A stretch of DNA of 7,167 nucleotides from DYGX01 sp035325905 (GCA_035325905.1 DAOKYY010000138.1:1-7167), one strand, 5' to 3'; positions 1-5,393 are shown, counted from the first letter of the stretch. The notes: a model not told the origin generated them from the sequence alone. Numbers and translations are program-made.

Positions 1-7
1 ATCGCGT

Positions 8-13
8 TATAAT
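8..13 (+). promoter_or_regulatory. Putative -10 promoter box of the riboswitch transcript
   Basis: A perfect TATAAT lies a few bases before the first riboswitch bases, so transcription would begin near position 20. The -35 region is outside the window, so the promoter cannot be confirmed. Confidence 0.45.
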
Positions 14-16
14 GGA

Positions 17-165
17 GGTTACTCGGTCCAGGCGTCTGTGCCCCGGATGGCCCAGGCGTCCCCCGCGAGGGGATGGCGAAGCAGGTGCGAGTCCTGCGCT
101 GACCCGCAACGGTAAGCGAGCCGCCCGCGTGCGCGCTCGCCAGCCCGGTCGACCGCCTGGCACGA
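17..165 (+). promoter_or_regulatory. Cobalamin (B12) riboswitch aptamer
   Basis: The core of the cobalamin riboswitch family is clearly readable. The segment at about 77-118 contains GGTGCGAGTCC, then GCTGACCCGCAAC and GGTAAGC, matching the conserved central region. A B12-box-like segment follows at 142-157 (AGCCCGG...GACCGCC); it fits the family consensus only with small indels. The element lies on the same strand as the btuC-btuF-btuD genes, is followed by a terminator hairpin, and supports cobalamin as the substrate of that transporter. By family knowledge, adenosyl- or another cobalamin form would bind the RNA and lower downstream expression. Exact ends are approximate. Confidence 0.93.
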
Positions 166-232
166 TGGAGTTTCGACCTTCGCGGAAAGGGGTTGGAGCT
201 GCCCCGGTGCGCGACGCGCGCCTGGCCTCCGC

Positions 233-256
233 CCCCGGTCCTGTGGCCGGGGTTTT
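233..256 (+). terminator. Intrinsic terminator, probable riboswitch expression platform
   Basis: CCCCGG (233-238) pairs with CCGGGG (247-252) across an 8-base loop, and TTTT follows directly. It sits about 70 bases after the B12 box, the usual place for a transcription-terminating expression platform. The purine-rich tract near 187-198 (AAGGGGTTGGAG) could pair with the C-rich sequence around 226-236 as an antiterminator; that pairing is inferred. Confidence 0.75.
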
Positions 257-267
257 GATTCAGCGGT

Positions 268-292
268 GAGCAATTAGCCGTTAGCGATTGGC
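268..292 (-). repeat. 7-base tandem repeat, about three units, reverse orientation
   Basis: Read on the - strand this is GCCAATC, GCTAACG, GCTAATT and then GCTC, degenerate copies of the GCTAAYY heptamer found again at 466-497, 697-710 and 1854-1870. It starts just after the riboswitch terminator. Heptamer arrays of this kind resemble the short tandem repeats (STRRs) known from cyanobacteria; no function is evident. The following stretch (293-417) holds no recognisable gene. Confidence 0.6.
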
Positions 293-417
293 AAGAGCAA
301 GAGCGCGAACTGCTGAAAGCTCCCGCCACCGGCCCCGCGAGGAAAAAAAGCTCTTCCGACCGATAAGCAACGGCTATGAGCCTTGTAGCCGGGCACACGG
401 GGACCCCGTTCTTTGAG

Positions 418-442
418 GTAGGGGCGGAGCTTGCTCCGCCCG
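418..442. repeat. 25-base REP-like palindrome, copy A
   Basis: GTAGGGGCGGAGC, TT, GCTCCGCCCG forms a perfect 9-bp stem (422-430 with 433-441). The same sequence recurs exactly at 1941-1965 and with a compensated base-pair change at 4325-4349. No U-tract follows, so it is not a standard terminator. It belongs to the class of dispersed extragenic palindromes. Confidence 0.85.
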
Positions 443-465
443 CATGGACTCTGGCCCTGGCCTTT

Positions 466-497
466 GCTAATCGCTGACCGCTAACCGCTAACTGCTA
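466..497 (+). repeat. 7-base tandem repeat, left part of interrupted array
   Basis: Successive heptamers are GCTAATC, GCTGACC, GCTAACC, GCTAACT and then GCTA, where the array meets the 197-base inserted element. The array resumes at 697 in matching phase. The 16 bases TAACCGCTAACTGCTA occur at both 482-497 and 695-710. Confidence 0.8.
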
Positions 498-694
498 AGT
501 GACCTATCGAAAGTAATTGGCTCATGCGCTGCGCGCGTTTTACCTCACCCCCGGCCCCTCTCCAACATGGAGAGGGGAGAAAGGCGGCAGCGGCGGCCAG
601 GTTTGAAGTCCCCTCTCCGCGCCGGAGAGGGGATTTAGGGGTGAGGTAAATCTTGCCGACCGCCACATGTGCCAGATCATTTCGAAAGGTCACT
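498..694. mobile_element. MITE-like inserted element with TA duplication
   Basis: The ends are AGTGACC and GGTCACT, perfect inverted repeats, each bordered outside by TA (496-497 and 695-696). The imperfect inverted repeat extends inward for about 24 bases (498-521 against 671-694). Deleting the element with one TA rejoins the flanking 7-base repeat array in exact phase, which argues for insertion. It encodes no plausible transposase and contains the smaller 541-648 element nested inside. TA duplication is typical of IS630/Tc1-mariner type transposition; assignment to that family is inference. Confidence 0.6.
541..648 (+). mobile_element. ~106-bp double-hairpin inverted-repeat element, copy 1
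   Basis: The terminal inverted repeat TACCTCACCCC (541-551) / GGGGTGAGGTA (638-648) is perfect over 11 bases. Inside are two hairpins: CCCCTCTCC/GGAGAGGGG at 555-563 and 569-577, and CCCCTCTCCG/CGGAGAGGGG at 610-619 and 623-632. The same element is found reversed at 4222-4327, with arms and stems conserved and loops and spacer diverged. It is too short to encode a protein, so it is a non-autonomous element or structured repeat. It lies in the untranslated leader between the riboswitch and btuC. Confidence 0.82.
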
Positions 695-710
695 TAACCG
701 CTAACTGCTA
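695..710 (+). repeat. 7-base tandem repeat, right part, abutting btuC start
   Basis: TAACC, GCTAACT and GCTA continue the interrupted array on the far side of the 197-base element. The last A is the first base of the btuC ATG, so the repeat runs directly into the start codon. Confidence 0.8.
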
Positions 711-1849
711 TGGATGCCGTGATCTCACCACTCGAATCCTCTCCCCGACCGCGCCCTGCCTTTTTGCTGGCAGGGCAGGGGGCTGCCGCGCGCCTGCTGA
801 TCGTCTGCGCCGTGCTGCTGGCGCTGCTGGCGGCGGCCATGATCTACGGCGCGTCGGTCGGCTCGACTTCCATCCCCGCCCGCGACGTGGCCGACGCCCT
901 GCTGCAATATCTCGGCGTCGAGCGTGGCGTGGACCCGTCGTCTGCCACTTACCGGATCGTGACCGTCGTCCGCCTGCCGGGGCTGATGGTCGCCGCGCTG
1001 GTCGGCGGGGCGCTGGCCTGCGCCGGGGCCGCGATGCAGGGGCTGTTCCGCAATCCGCTGGCGGACCCCGGCATCATCGGCGTCAGCGCGGGCGCGTCAT
1101 TGGGCGTGGTGATCGCGCTGACGCAGACCGCCGCGCTAGCCGACCTCTGGCTGTTCAATCGCGGGCCGCTCAACGCCGCGCTATGGCAGATTCCGCTGGC
1201 GGCGTTCGTCGGGGCGCTGCTGGCGGCGAGCGTGGTCTATCTGCTCTCGCTTCAGCGCGGCCGGACCAACCTCGCGGCCCTGCTGCTGGCGGGGGTCGCG
1301 CTCAACGCCGTGCTCGGCGCGCTGACCTCGGTCCTGCTGCTGCGCGCCGCCGACGTGGACGCGCTGCGCGCTGTGCTGTCGTGGCTGGTCGGCAGCCTGG
1401 AAGGGCGCGGCTGGGACTATTTCGCCGTCGCGGTCGGGCCGATCGCGCTCGGCGCCGCGCTGATGCTGCTCTACGCCCGCGACCTGAACCTGCTGGCGCT
1501 TGGAGAGGAGAGCGCCCAGGCGCTCGGCGTGGACGTGGGGCGCTTGCGGCTGGCGCTCCTGGCCCTGGCGAGCTTGCTCACCGCCAGCGCGGTCAGCATC
1601 GCCGGGCCGATCAGCTTCGTGGGCTTGGTCGTGCCGCACATGTTGCGCCTGGTGATCGGGCCGGATCACCGCGTGCTGCTGCCTGCCAGCCTGCTCGGCG
1701 GCGCGGCGTTTCTGGTCTTCGCGGACGCGCTGGCGCGCTCGATTCTCGCGCCGGAGCAGTTGCAGGTCGGCATCGTGACCGCGCTGGCGGGCGGGCCGTT
1801 CTTCCTGGCGCTGCTGTGGCGTCACCGCCGCAGGATCGCGTTGTTTTGA
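710..1849 (+). CDS. btuC: Cobalamin ABC transporter permease, FecCD/BtuC family
   Basis: This is the integral membrane subunit of a B12-type ABC importer; two copies would form the channel. The 379-residue protein is highly hydrophobic after a roughly 25-residue polar N-terminus, with the multiple membrane segments expected of the family. Family blocks are clear: RLPG (88-91), the Gly/Ala-rich segment with GAAMQGLFRNPLADPG (106-121), then GVSAGASLG (124-132), and SFVGLVVPHMLR starting at residue 302. FecCD permeases also carry iron-siderophore transporters; the upstream riboswitch favours cobalamin. An in-frame stop at 695-697 limits the start to 710 or to a GTG at 719. No Shine-Dalgarno lies in front of 710: the upstream bases are 7-base repeat. 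At 379 residues it is somewhat longer than typical family members (about 330-350), because of the N-terminal tail. Confidence 0.93.
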   Translation: MDAVISPLESSPRPRPAFLLAGQGAAARLLIVCAVLLALLAAAMIYGASVGSTSIPARDVADALLQYLGVERGVDPSSATYRIVTVVRLPGLMVAALVGGALACAGAAMQGLFRNPLADPGIIGVSAGASLGVVIALTQTAALADLWLFNRGPLNAALWQIPLAAFVGALLAASVVYLLSLQRGRTNLAALLLAGVALNAVLGALTSVLLLRAADVDALRAVLSWLVGSLEGRGWDYFAVAVGPIALGAALMLLYARDLNLLALGEESAQALGVDVGRLRLALLALASLLTASAVSIAGPISFVGLVVPHMLRLVIGPDHRVLLPASLLGGAAFLVFADALARSILAPEQLQVGIVTALAGGPFFLALLWRHRRRIALF

Positions 1850-1853
1850 GAGC

Positions 1854-1870
1854 AGCAGTTAGCGGTTAGC
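1854..1870 (-). repeat. 7-base tandem repeat, short reverse copy
   Basis: On the - strand this reads GCTAACC GCTAACT GCT, matching the array in front of btuC over 15 consecutive bases (1854-1868) but in opposite orientation. The permease gene is therefore flanked on both sides by inverted copies of the same repeat. Confidence 0.7.
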
Positions 1871-1872
1871 CA

Positions 1873-1919
1873 GAGCGAAAAGCAGCCAAAAACAGCGATG
1901 AAACAGCCAAAAGCAGCCC
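1873..1919 (+). repeat. ~10-base tandem repeat (CAGCnAAAAG type)
   Basis: Units starting with CAGC at 1883, 1893, 1904 and 1914 are spaced 10 to 11 bases apart and followed by A-rich sequence (for example CAGCCAAAAG). A related unit (GAGCGAAAAG) precedes them. The same unit type forms an array at 7134-7167. An ATG at 1898 lies within this repeat and opens a frame into the next gene, but is unlikely to be the real start. Confidence 0.6.
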
Positions 1920-1940
1920 AATGCCTCAAGACCTGGTCCC

Positions 1941-1965
1941 GTAGGGGCGGAGCTTGCTCCGCCCG
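1941..1965. repeat. 25-base REP-like palindrome, copy B
   Basis: Identical over 25 bases to the palindrome at 418-442, with stem 1945-1953 against 1956-1964. It lies between btuC and btuF inside the presumed operon. Confidence 0.85.
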
Positions 1966-1970
1966 TGTGT

Positions 1971-2091
1971 CCCCCCATCCTTCCGAGCTTTGCCCGGTTC
2001 CTTCCCCCACAAGCAGGGAAGGAAGAAATACACTCCACCGTACTTTATTCCCCTTCACCCAGAACGGGGGAAGGGGCCAGGGGATGGGGGG
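1971..2091. repeat. Double-hairpin inverted-repeat element, divergent type
   Basis: Perfect 10-base terminal inverted repeats CCCCCCATCC (1971-1980) and GGATGGGGGG (2082-2091) enclose two hairpins: TTCCTTCCC/GGGAAGGAA (1998-2006 with 2016-2024) and CCCCTTC/GAAGGGG (2050-2056 with 2070-2076), the latter extendable past one mismatch. The plan is that of the 541-648 and 4222-4327 elements, but the sequence differs. Its right arm contains the likely start codon and ribosome-binding tract of the following gene. Confidence 0.6.
2071..2076 (+). promoter_or_regulatory. Candidate ribosome-binding site within the repeat arm
   Basis: AAGGGG ends 7 bases before the ATG at 2084. It supports that start over the upstream ATG at 1898, but it also forms the descending arm of a repeat hairpin (2050-2056 with 2070-2076), so it may be partly hidden in the folded mRNA. 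Confidence 0.45.
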
Positions 2092-3427
2092 CCACTTCGC
2101 GCTTATCTTCGCCCTTTTGCTCCTGATCATTCCCGCGCCGCCCGCGCGCGCCCAGGACGATCCGGACGCGATCCGCGTGGGAGTTATCGTGCAGGGCGCG
2201 GACGGCCTGCCGCAGACCTTCTGCGTGACCCTGGCGCCGGGCGCGACCGGCCTCGACGCGCTGGAGGCGACCGGCCTGCCGCTCGCCAGCGAGCGCGGGC
2301 CGCTCGGCGCGACCGTCTGTCGCGTCGGGGAAACCGGCTGCACGCCCCCCGGCGAGCACTGCTTCTGCCAGTGCGAGGGCGGCCCCGGCTGCGCCTACTG
2401 GTCGTACTTCGGCCTGCAAAACGGCGCGTGGCAGTACCGCGTCAGCGGCGCGGCGAGCGTCACGCTCGAAGACGGGGCGGTCGAGGGCTGGTGGTGGCGC
2501 GACGACGCGCAGCAGGCCGCGCCGCCGCCCGTGGTAACGTTCGAGGCGCTGTGCCCCGCCGATCCGGCTTTCCCGCGCACCGTGACCGATGGGCTGGGCC
2601 GCGAGATCACGCTCGACGCCCCGCCGCAGCGGATGGCCTCCGTCTCGCTCGGCGCGGACGAAATCCTGCTGCCGCTGGTCGGGCCGGAGCGCCTGCTCGG
2701 CGTTTCGGCGCTGGCGGCCAATCCCGCCATCAGCAACGTCGCGGGCGCGCTCGACCGCGTGCCGCGCGCCGACCTGACCGGCGACCCGGAGCGGCTGATC
2801 AGCCTCGACGCCGACCTGGTCGTGCTGGCGTCGTACAACAACCCCGCCGCGCTCGACCAGCTGCTTGACGCGGGCGTGCCGGTCTTCGTGCTGGACGACT
2901 TCAACACGCTGGACGACATCCGCGCCAACATCCGCCTGCTGGGCGAGGCGACCGGGACCGAGATCCGCGCCGAGGCCCTGATCGCGCAGATGGACGCGCG
3001 GCTCGACGCGGTGCGGGCGGCGGTCGCGGGACAGCCGCCGGTCCGCGCGCTCTACTACGAGCCGGGCGGCGTCACCTACGGCCCCGGCAGCACGGTCGAT
3101 CAGATCATCACGCTGGCGGGCGGGGTGAACGTCGCCGCCGAGGCGGGCCTGGGCGCTTACCCGCTGATCGACGCCGAGTTCGTGATCGCCGCCGACCCGG
3201 ACGTGATCCTGCTCGGCGGCTGGTTCGCGGGGGCCGCCGATCCGCTGGCCGCGTTCCTGGCGGACCCGGCTTTCGCCGATCTGCGCGCCGTGCGGGAAGG
3301 GAGCGTCGTCCCGATCCGCGACGCGCACCTGACCAATGTCAGCCAGCACATCGCGGCGGGCGTCGAAGACGTGGCCCGCGCCCTGTATCCAGAGGCGTTT
3401 CCCGATGATGACCCCGCCACCGGCTAA
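2084..3427 (+). CDS. btuF: Cobalamin-binding protein: DUF4430-like domain fused to BtuF-type domain
   Basis: This is the extracytoplasmic binding subunit of the importer, 447 residues from the chosen start. Residues 5-16 are hydrophobic and A-R-A (21-23) before Gln24 looks like a signal peptidase I site. Residues about 28-140 resemble DUF4430, a family related to the C-terminal domain of transcobalamin/intrinsic factor: a beta-rich segment, LDALEATG (57-64), YWSYF (105-109) and WQY (116-118). This part holds seven cysteines (47, 79, 86, 93, 95, 97, 103); an eighth is at 157. From about 164 onward is a periplasmic-binding domain of the BtuF/FecB class, including DGLGREITL (169-177) and PERLLGVS. 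The start at 2084 was chosen because it begins just before the signal peptide; the open frame back to 1898 translates only repeats. The signal peptide has no lipobox and no basic residue at its front, which is unusual. The gene overlaps the ATPase gene by 23 bases. Confidence 0.85.
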   Translation: MGGHFALIFALLLLIIPAPPARAQDDPDAIRVGVIVQGADGLPQTFCVTLAPGATGLDALEATGLPLASERGPLGATVCRVGETGCTPPGEHCFCQCEGGPGCAYWSYFGLQNGAWQYRVSGAASVTLEDGAVEGWWWRDDAQQAAPPPVVTFEALCPADPAFPRTVTDGLGREITLDAPPQRMASVSLGADEILLPLVGPERLLGVSALAANPAISNVAGALDRVPRADLTGDPERLISLDADLVVLASYNNPAALDQLLDAGVPVFVLDDFNTLDDIRANIRLLGEATGTEIRAEALIAQMDARLDAVRAAVAGQPPVRALYYEPGGVTYGPGSTVDQIITLAGGVNVAAEAGLGAYPLIDAEFVIAADPDVILLGGWFAGAADPLAAFLADPAFADLRAVREGSVVPIRDAHLTNVSQHIAAGVEDVARALYPEAFPDDDPATG

Positions 3428-4205
3428 CGGGCGCGCGCTGCTGCGCGCCGAGGACGTGGCCTGCCGGATCGACGGCGCGGACATCCTGCGCGGGGCGAGC
3501 CTGTCGGTCCGCGCCGGGGAGCTGGTCGGGCTGATCGGGCCGAACGGGGCGGGCAAGTCGTCGCTGCTGCGTGTGGTCAGCGGCCTGTGGCCGATCAGCG
3601 GCGGGACGGTCACGCTGCTCGACCGCCCGCTGCGCGATTACCCGCCGCGCCGCGTGGCGCAGGTCGTCGCGCAGGTCCCGCAAATCACGGCGCTCGACTT
3701 TCCGTTCACCGTGCGCCAGGTCGTGCTGATGGGCCGCAGCCCGCACCTGAGCCGCTTCGCGCTGGAGAGCGCGCAGGACCGCGCCCTCGCGGACGAGGCT
3801 TTGCGCCGCACCGGGACGCTTGACCTGGCCGAGCGGCTGATCGGCACGCTGTCTGGCGGCGAGCGCCAGCGGGTGCTGATCGCCCGCGCGCTGACCCAGC
3901 AGCCGCGCCTGCTGCTGCTCGACGAGCCGACCGCCAACCTCGACCTGCTGCACGAATTGTCGATCCTGGCGCTGGTGCGCGATCTGGTGGACGAGGGCGA
4001 TCTGGGCGCGGTCGCGGCGCTGCACGACGTGGAGCTGGCGGCGCGCGCCTGCGACCGGCTCGTCTTGCTGCACCAGGGCGCGGTGTTGGCCGACGGCCCG
4101 CCCGCCGAGGTGCTGACTCCGGCCCTGCTGCGCGCGGCGTATGGGGTCGAAGCGCGGCCCTTCACGGACCCGGTCACGGGGCATTTGCGGATCGCGGTGA
4201 GTTGA
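3405..4205 (+). CDS. btuD: Cobalamin ABC transporter ATP-binding protein, BtuD/FecE type
   Basis: This is the cytoplasmic ATPase that powers the importer. The 266-residue protein has every ABC ATPase motif: Walker A GPNGAGKSS (45-53), Q-loop Gln93, signature LSGGERQR (149-156), Walker B LLLLDEP (169-175), D-loop NLD (178-180) and switch His207. The length is typical of BtuD/FecE proteins. The start at 3405 lies inside the end of the binding-protein gene and has AGAGG at 3391-3395 with a 9-base spacer; the next codon is also ATG. The 23-base overlap implies translational coupling. An open frame continues upstream to 3336, but that part reads the binding-protein gene out of frame. No cobalamin biosynthesis or salvage gene follows. 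Confidence 0.93.
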   Translation: MMTPPPANGRALLRAEDVACRIDGADILRGASLSVRAGELVGLIGPNGAGKSSLLRVVSGLWPISGGTVTLLDRPLRDYPPRRVAQVVAQVPQITALDFPFTVRQVVLMGRSPHLSRFALESAQDRALADEALRRTGTLDLAERLIGTLSGGERQRVLIARALTQQPRLLLLDEPTANLDLLHELSILALVRDLVDEGDLGAVAALHDVELAARACDRLVLLHQGAVLADGPPAEVLTPALLRAAYGVEARPFTDPVTGHLRIAVS

Positions 4206-4221
4206 GCGCAGCGGAGAGCAA

Positions 4222-4327
4222 ACCTCACCCTTAAATCCCCTCTCCCAGACGGAGAGGGAACTTCAAATCTTGCTCGCCACTGCTTGTCTCCCCTCTCCAA
4301 TTTTGGAGAGGGGCCGGGGGTGAGGTA
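4222..4327 (-). mobile_element. ~106-bp double-hairpin inverted-repeat element, copy 2
   Basis: Reverse complement of the 541-648 element. The terminal repeats are ACCTCACCC (4222-4230) and GGGTGAGGT (4318-4326); the inner hairpins are CCCTCTCC/GGAGAGGG (4238-4245 with 4251-4258) and CCCCTCTCC/GGAGAGGGG (4290-4298 with 4305-4313). The first 23 bases of the element are identical in both copies and a TTTGAAGT block is shared in the spacer. It lies between two convergent genes, where its stems might act as a bidirectional transcription stop, though no clear U-tract follows on either strand. Confidence 0.82.
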
Positions 4328-4349
4328 GGGGCGCAGCTTGCTGCGCCCG
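4325..4349. repeat. 25-base REP-like palindrome, copy C with compensated pair
   Basis: GTAGGGGCGCAGC, TT, GCTGCGCCCG is the same palindrome as at 418-442 and 1941-1965, except that one G-C pair of the stem is exchanged for C-G (4334 and 4343). It shares the bases GGT(A) with the end of the preceding double-hairpin element, so the two modules are directly joined. Confidence 0.85.
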
Positions 4350-4406
4350 TGCATTTCCTATCCGGTGCTATCGGTTACACCCGGCGCACGTCCGGCGAAG
4401 GGGTCT

Positions 4407-4769
4407 CTACCCGCCTGGCTGGGGCTGAGCGGTTTGTGTCGCGTAGAAATTCGCCAGATTCCGCTCGCTGTAGTCCCACATCATCTGCAAGGCTTCTTCT
4501 TCCCCGATGTCCGGCGACACGTCGAAGGCGCCCTCCGAGGCGAACTCGACGTATTCCTCCCAGGTTTCCGGGCATAGCTCTTTCCGTATATGGGACCAGC
4601 CTGTTGGGCGCCCGTCCTCGGTGAACGGCACGGGATCACCGAATATCACGCACGGCGGAGTCCCTTGCGAGCCTTTGGCGATTGCCCCGGTCAGCGCGAG
4701 GGCGGCGATGGCAAATAGCGCAACACCGAGAGCGCCGATCAAGCCGAGCATCAAGCGTCGCTTTTGCAT
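4407..4769 (-). CDS. Small secreted or membrane-anchored protein, function unknown
   Basis: I do not recognise this 120-residue protein. It begins with a basic N-terminus (Lys3, Arg4, Arg5) and a long hydrophobic segment (about 6-31), a signal peptide or membrane anchor that would place the rest outside the membrane. The mature part is acidic and rich in aromatic residues, with two cysteines (40 and 66) that could form a disulfide, and a Pro/Gln-rich tail. The start is well supported: GGAGG (4774-4778) sits 4 bases before the ATG. It lies 29 bases downstream of the TPR-like gene on the same strand, so the two could share a transcript, and it converges on btuD. No domain or enzyme motif is visible. 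Confidence 0.75.
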   Translation of the reverse strand: MQKRRLMLGLIGALGVALFAIAALALTGAIAKGSQGTPPCVIFGDPVPFTEDGRPTGWSHIRKELCPETWEEYVEFASEGAFDVSPDIGEEEALQMMWDYSERNLANFYATQTAQPQPGG

Positions 4770-4798
4770 CGTGCCTCCATGCTATAACGCTTTCCAAG

Positions 4799-5281
4799 CT
4801 ACTTTTTGAAAAGACTGCGCCGGCGATCAATTTCGGCTTTCCTGAACTCAAATAGCTCGCTTACAGACAATCCCCCCCTTCTTTTAAGATCACTTTCTGG
4901 AGTCTGTCCGGTCTGCGATCTCTCGATAACCGCATCTGCTTGGTCGAGATAGTCTAGCGCCTGCGAGATATCTCCCGCGTTGTGCAGAATGCCAGAGAGA
5001 TTGAGCAGAGCGTCGACGAGTTCCAGCACATCCTCTGTTGCTGTATAGTAATCAACTGCCTCTTTCAAAATCGGTATCAGGGAGGAGAGATCAGGCGACG
5101 TTCCAAGCTTGATAAGCTCGCGCCTTATTCGGAAAAAGAACGTTGGCTGCTGGATGCTTTCGACCTTAGCGATTGCTTCATCCACTATTTGCAGCGCCTC
5201 GTCTTTACGTCCTTGCGTTTCTAGTTCTCCGGCCCTAAACATGAGGCGGACAGCGTCTTCCAAAACCCGATTTTCGTCCAT
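4799..5281 (-). CDS. Small TPR-like helical repeat protein
   Basis: The 160-residue protein is predicted from sequence to be almost entirely helical and cytoplasmic: no signal peptide or membrane segment is seen. Two stretches have tetratricopeptide-like spacing, about 13-43 (with GRKDEALQIVDEAI) and about 88-121 (with AGDISQALDYLDQA). A more divergent repeat may lie between them. The C-terminus is strongly basic. TPR proteins usually act as protein-binding scaffolds; no partner can be named, and the small secreted protein downstream is the only obvious candidate. There is no strong Shine-Dalgarno before the ATG, only an A-rich AAGAAA, and the upstream 110 bases are AT-rich and may hold a promoter. 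GC is near 50% in two 60-base lines counted by hand (4861-4920 and 5161-5220), against 77% in one such line of btuD, hinting at separate origin. Confidence 0.75.
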   Translation of the reverse strand: MDENRVLEDAVRLMFRAGELETQGRKDEALQIVDEAIAKVESIQQPTFFFRIRRELIKLGTSPDLSSLIPILKEAVDYYTATEDVLELVDALLNLSGILHNAGDISQALDYLDQADAVIERSQTGQTPESDLKRRGGLSVSELFEFRKAEIDRRRSLFKK

Positions 5282-5393
5282 AGTTTCTTAATTACCACTA
5301 TTTAATACTTACAAAATACTACAGATTTATTCTTTGGTCAATCGTAGGCGGATACACTTGGGGCCGATGGCGCCTTTACCTCTTTTCCTGCCC

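Noticed and set aside
12..273. Open frames on both strands over positions 12-273
   Set aside because: This is the cobalamin riboswitch and its terminator; the frames are chance products of GC-rich structured RNA.
397..414. ACGGGG A CCCCGT followed by TTCTTT, a possible terminator
   Set aside because: The loop would be a single base and the T-run is broken, so a stable terminator is doubtful.
481..693. 70-codon - strand open frame in the btuC leader
   Set aside because: It translates the nested inverted-repeat elements and has no ribosome-binding site; the sequence is explained by the repeats.
466..710. CRISPR-like array
   Set aside because: The repeats are 7 bases in direct tandem without spacers of regular size, and no cas genes are near.
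667..1869. Second + strand frame (400 codons) covering btuC
   Set aside because: It is Arg/Gly/Ala-rich without membrane segments, whereas the 710-1849 frame gives a clear FecCD permease.
1898..2083. N-terminal extension of btuF to an ATG at 1898
   Set aside because: The added 62 codons translate only repeats (10-base units, palindrome, double-hairpin element) and would bury the signal peptide inside the protein.
2045..3613. Long open frame (522 codons) on the - strand across btuF and btuD
   Set aside because: It is antisense to two genes with clear family motifs, is rich in Arg, Gln and Ala as expected of shadow frames in GC-rich DNA, and shows no domain motif.
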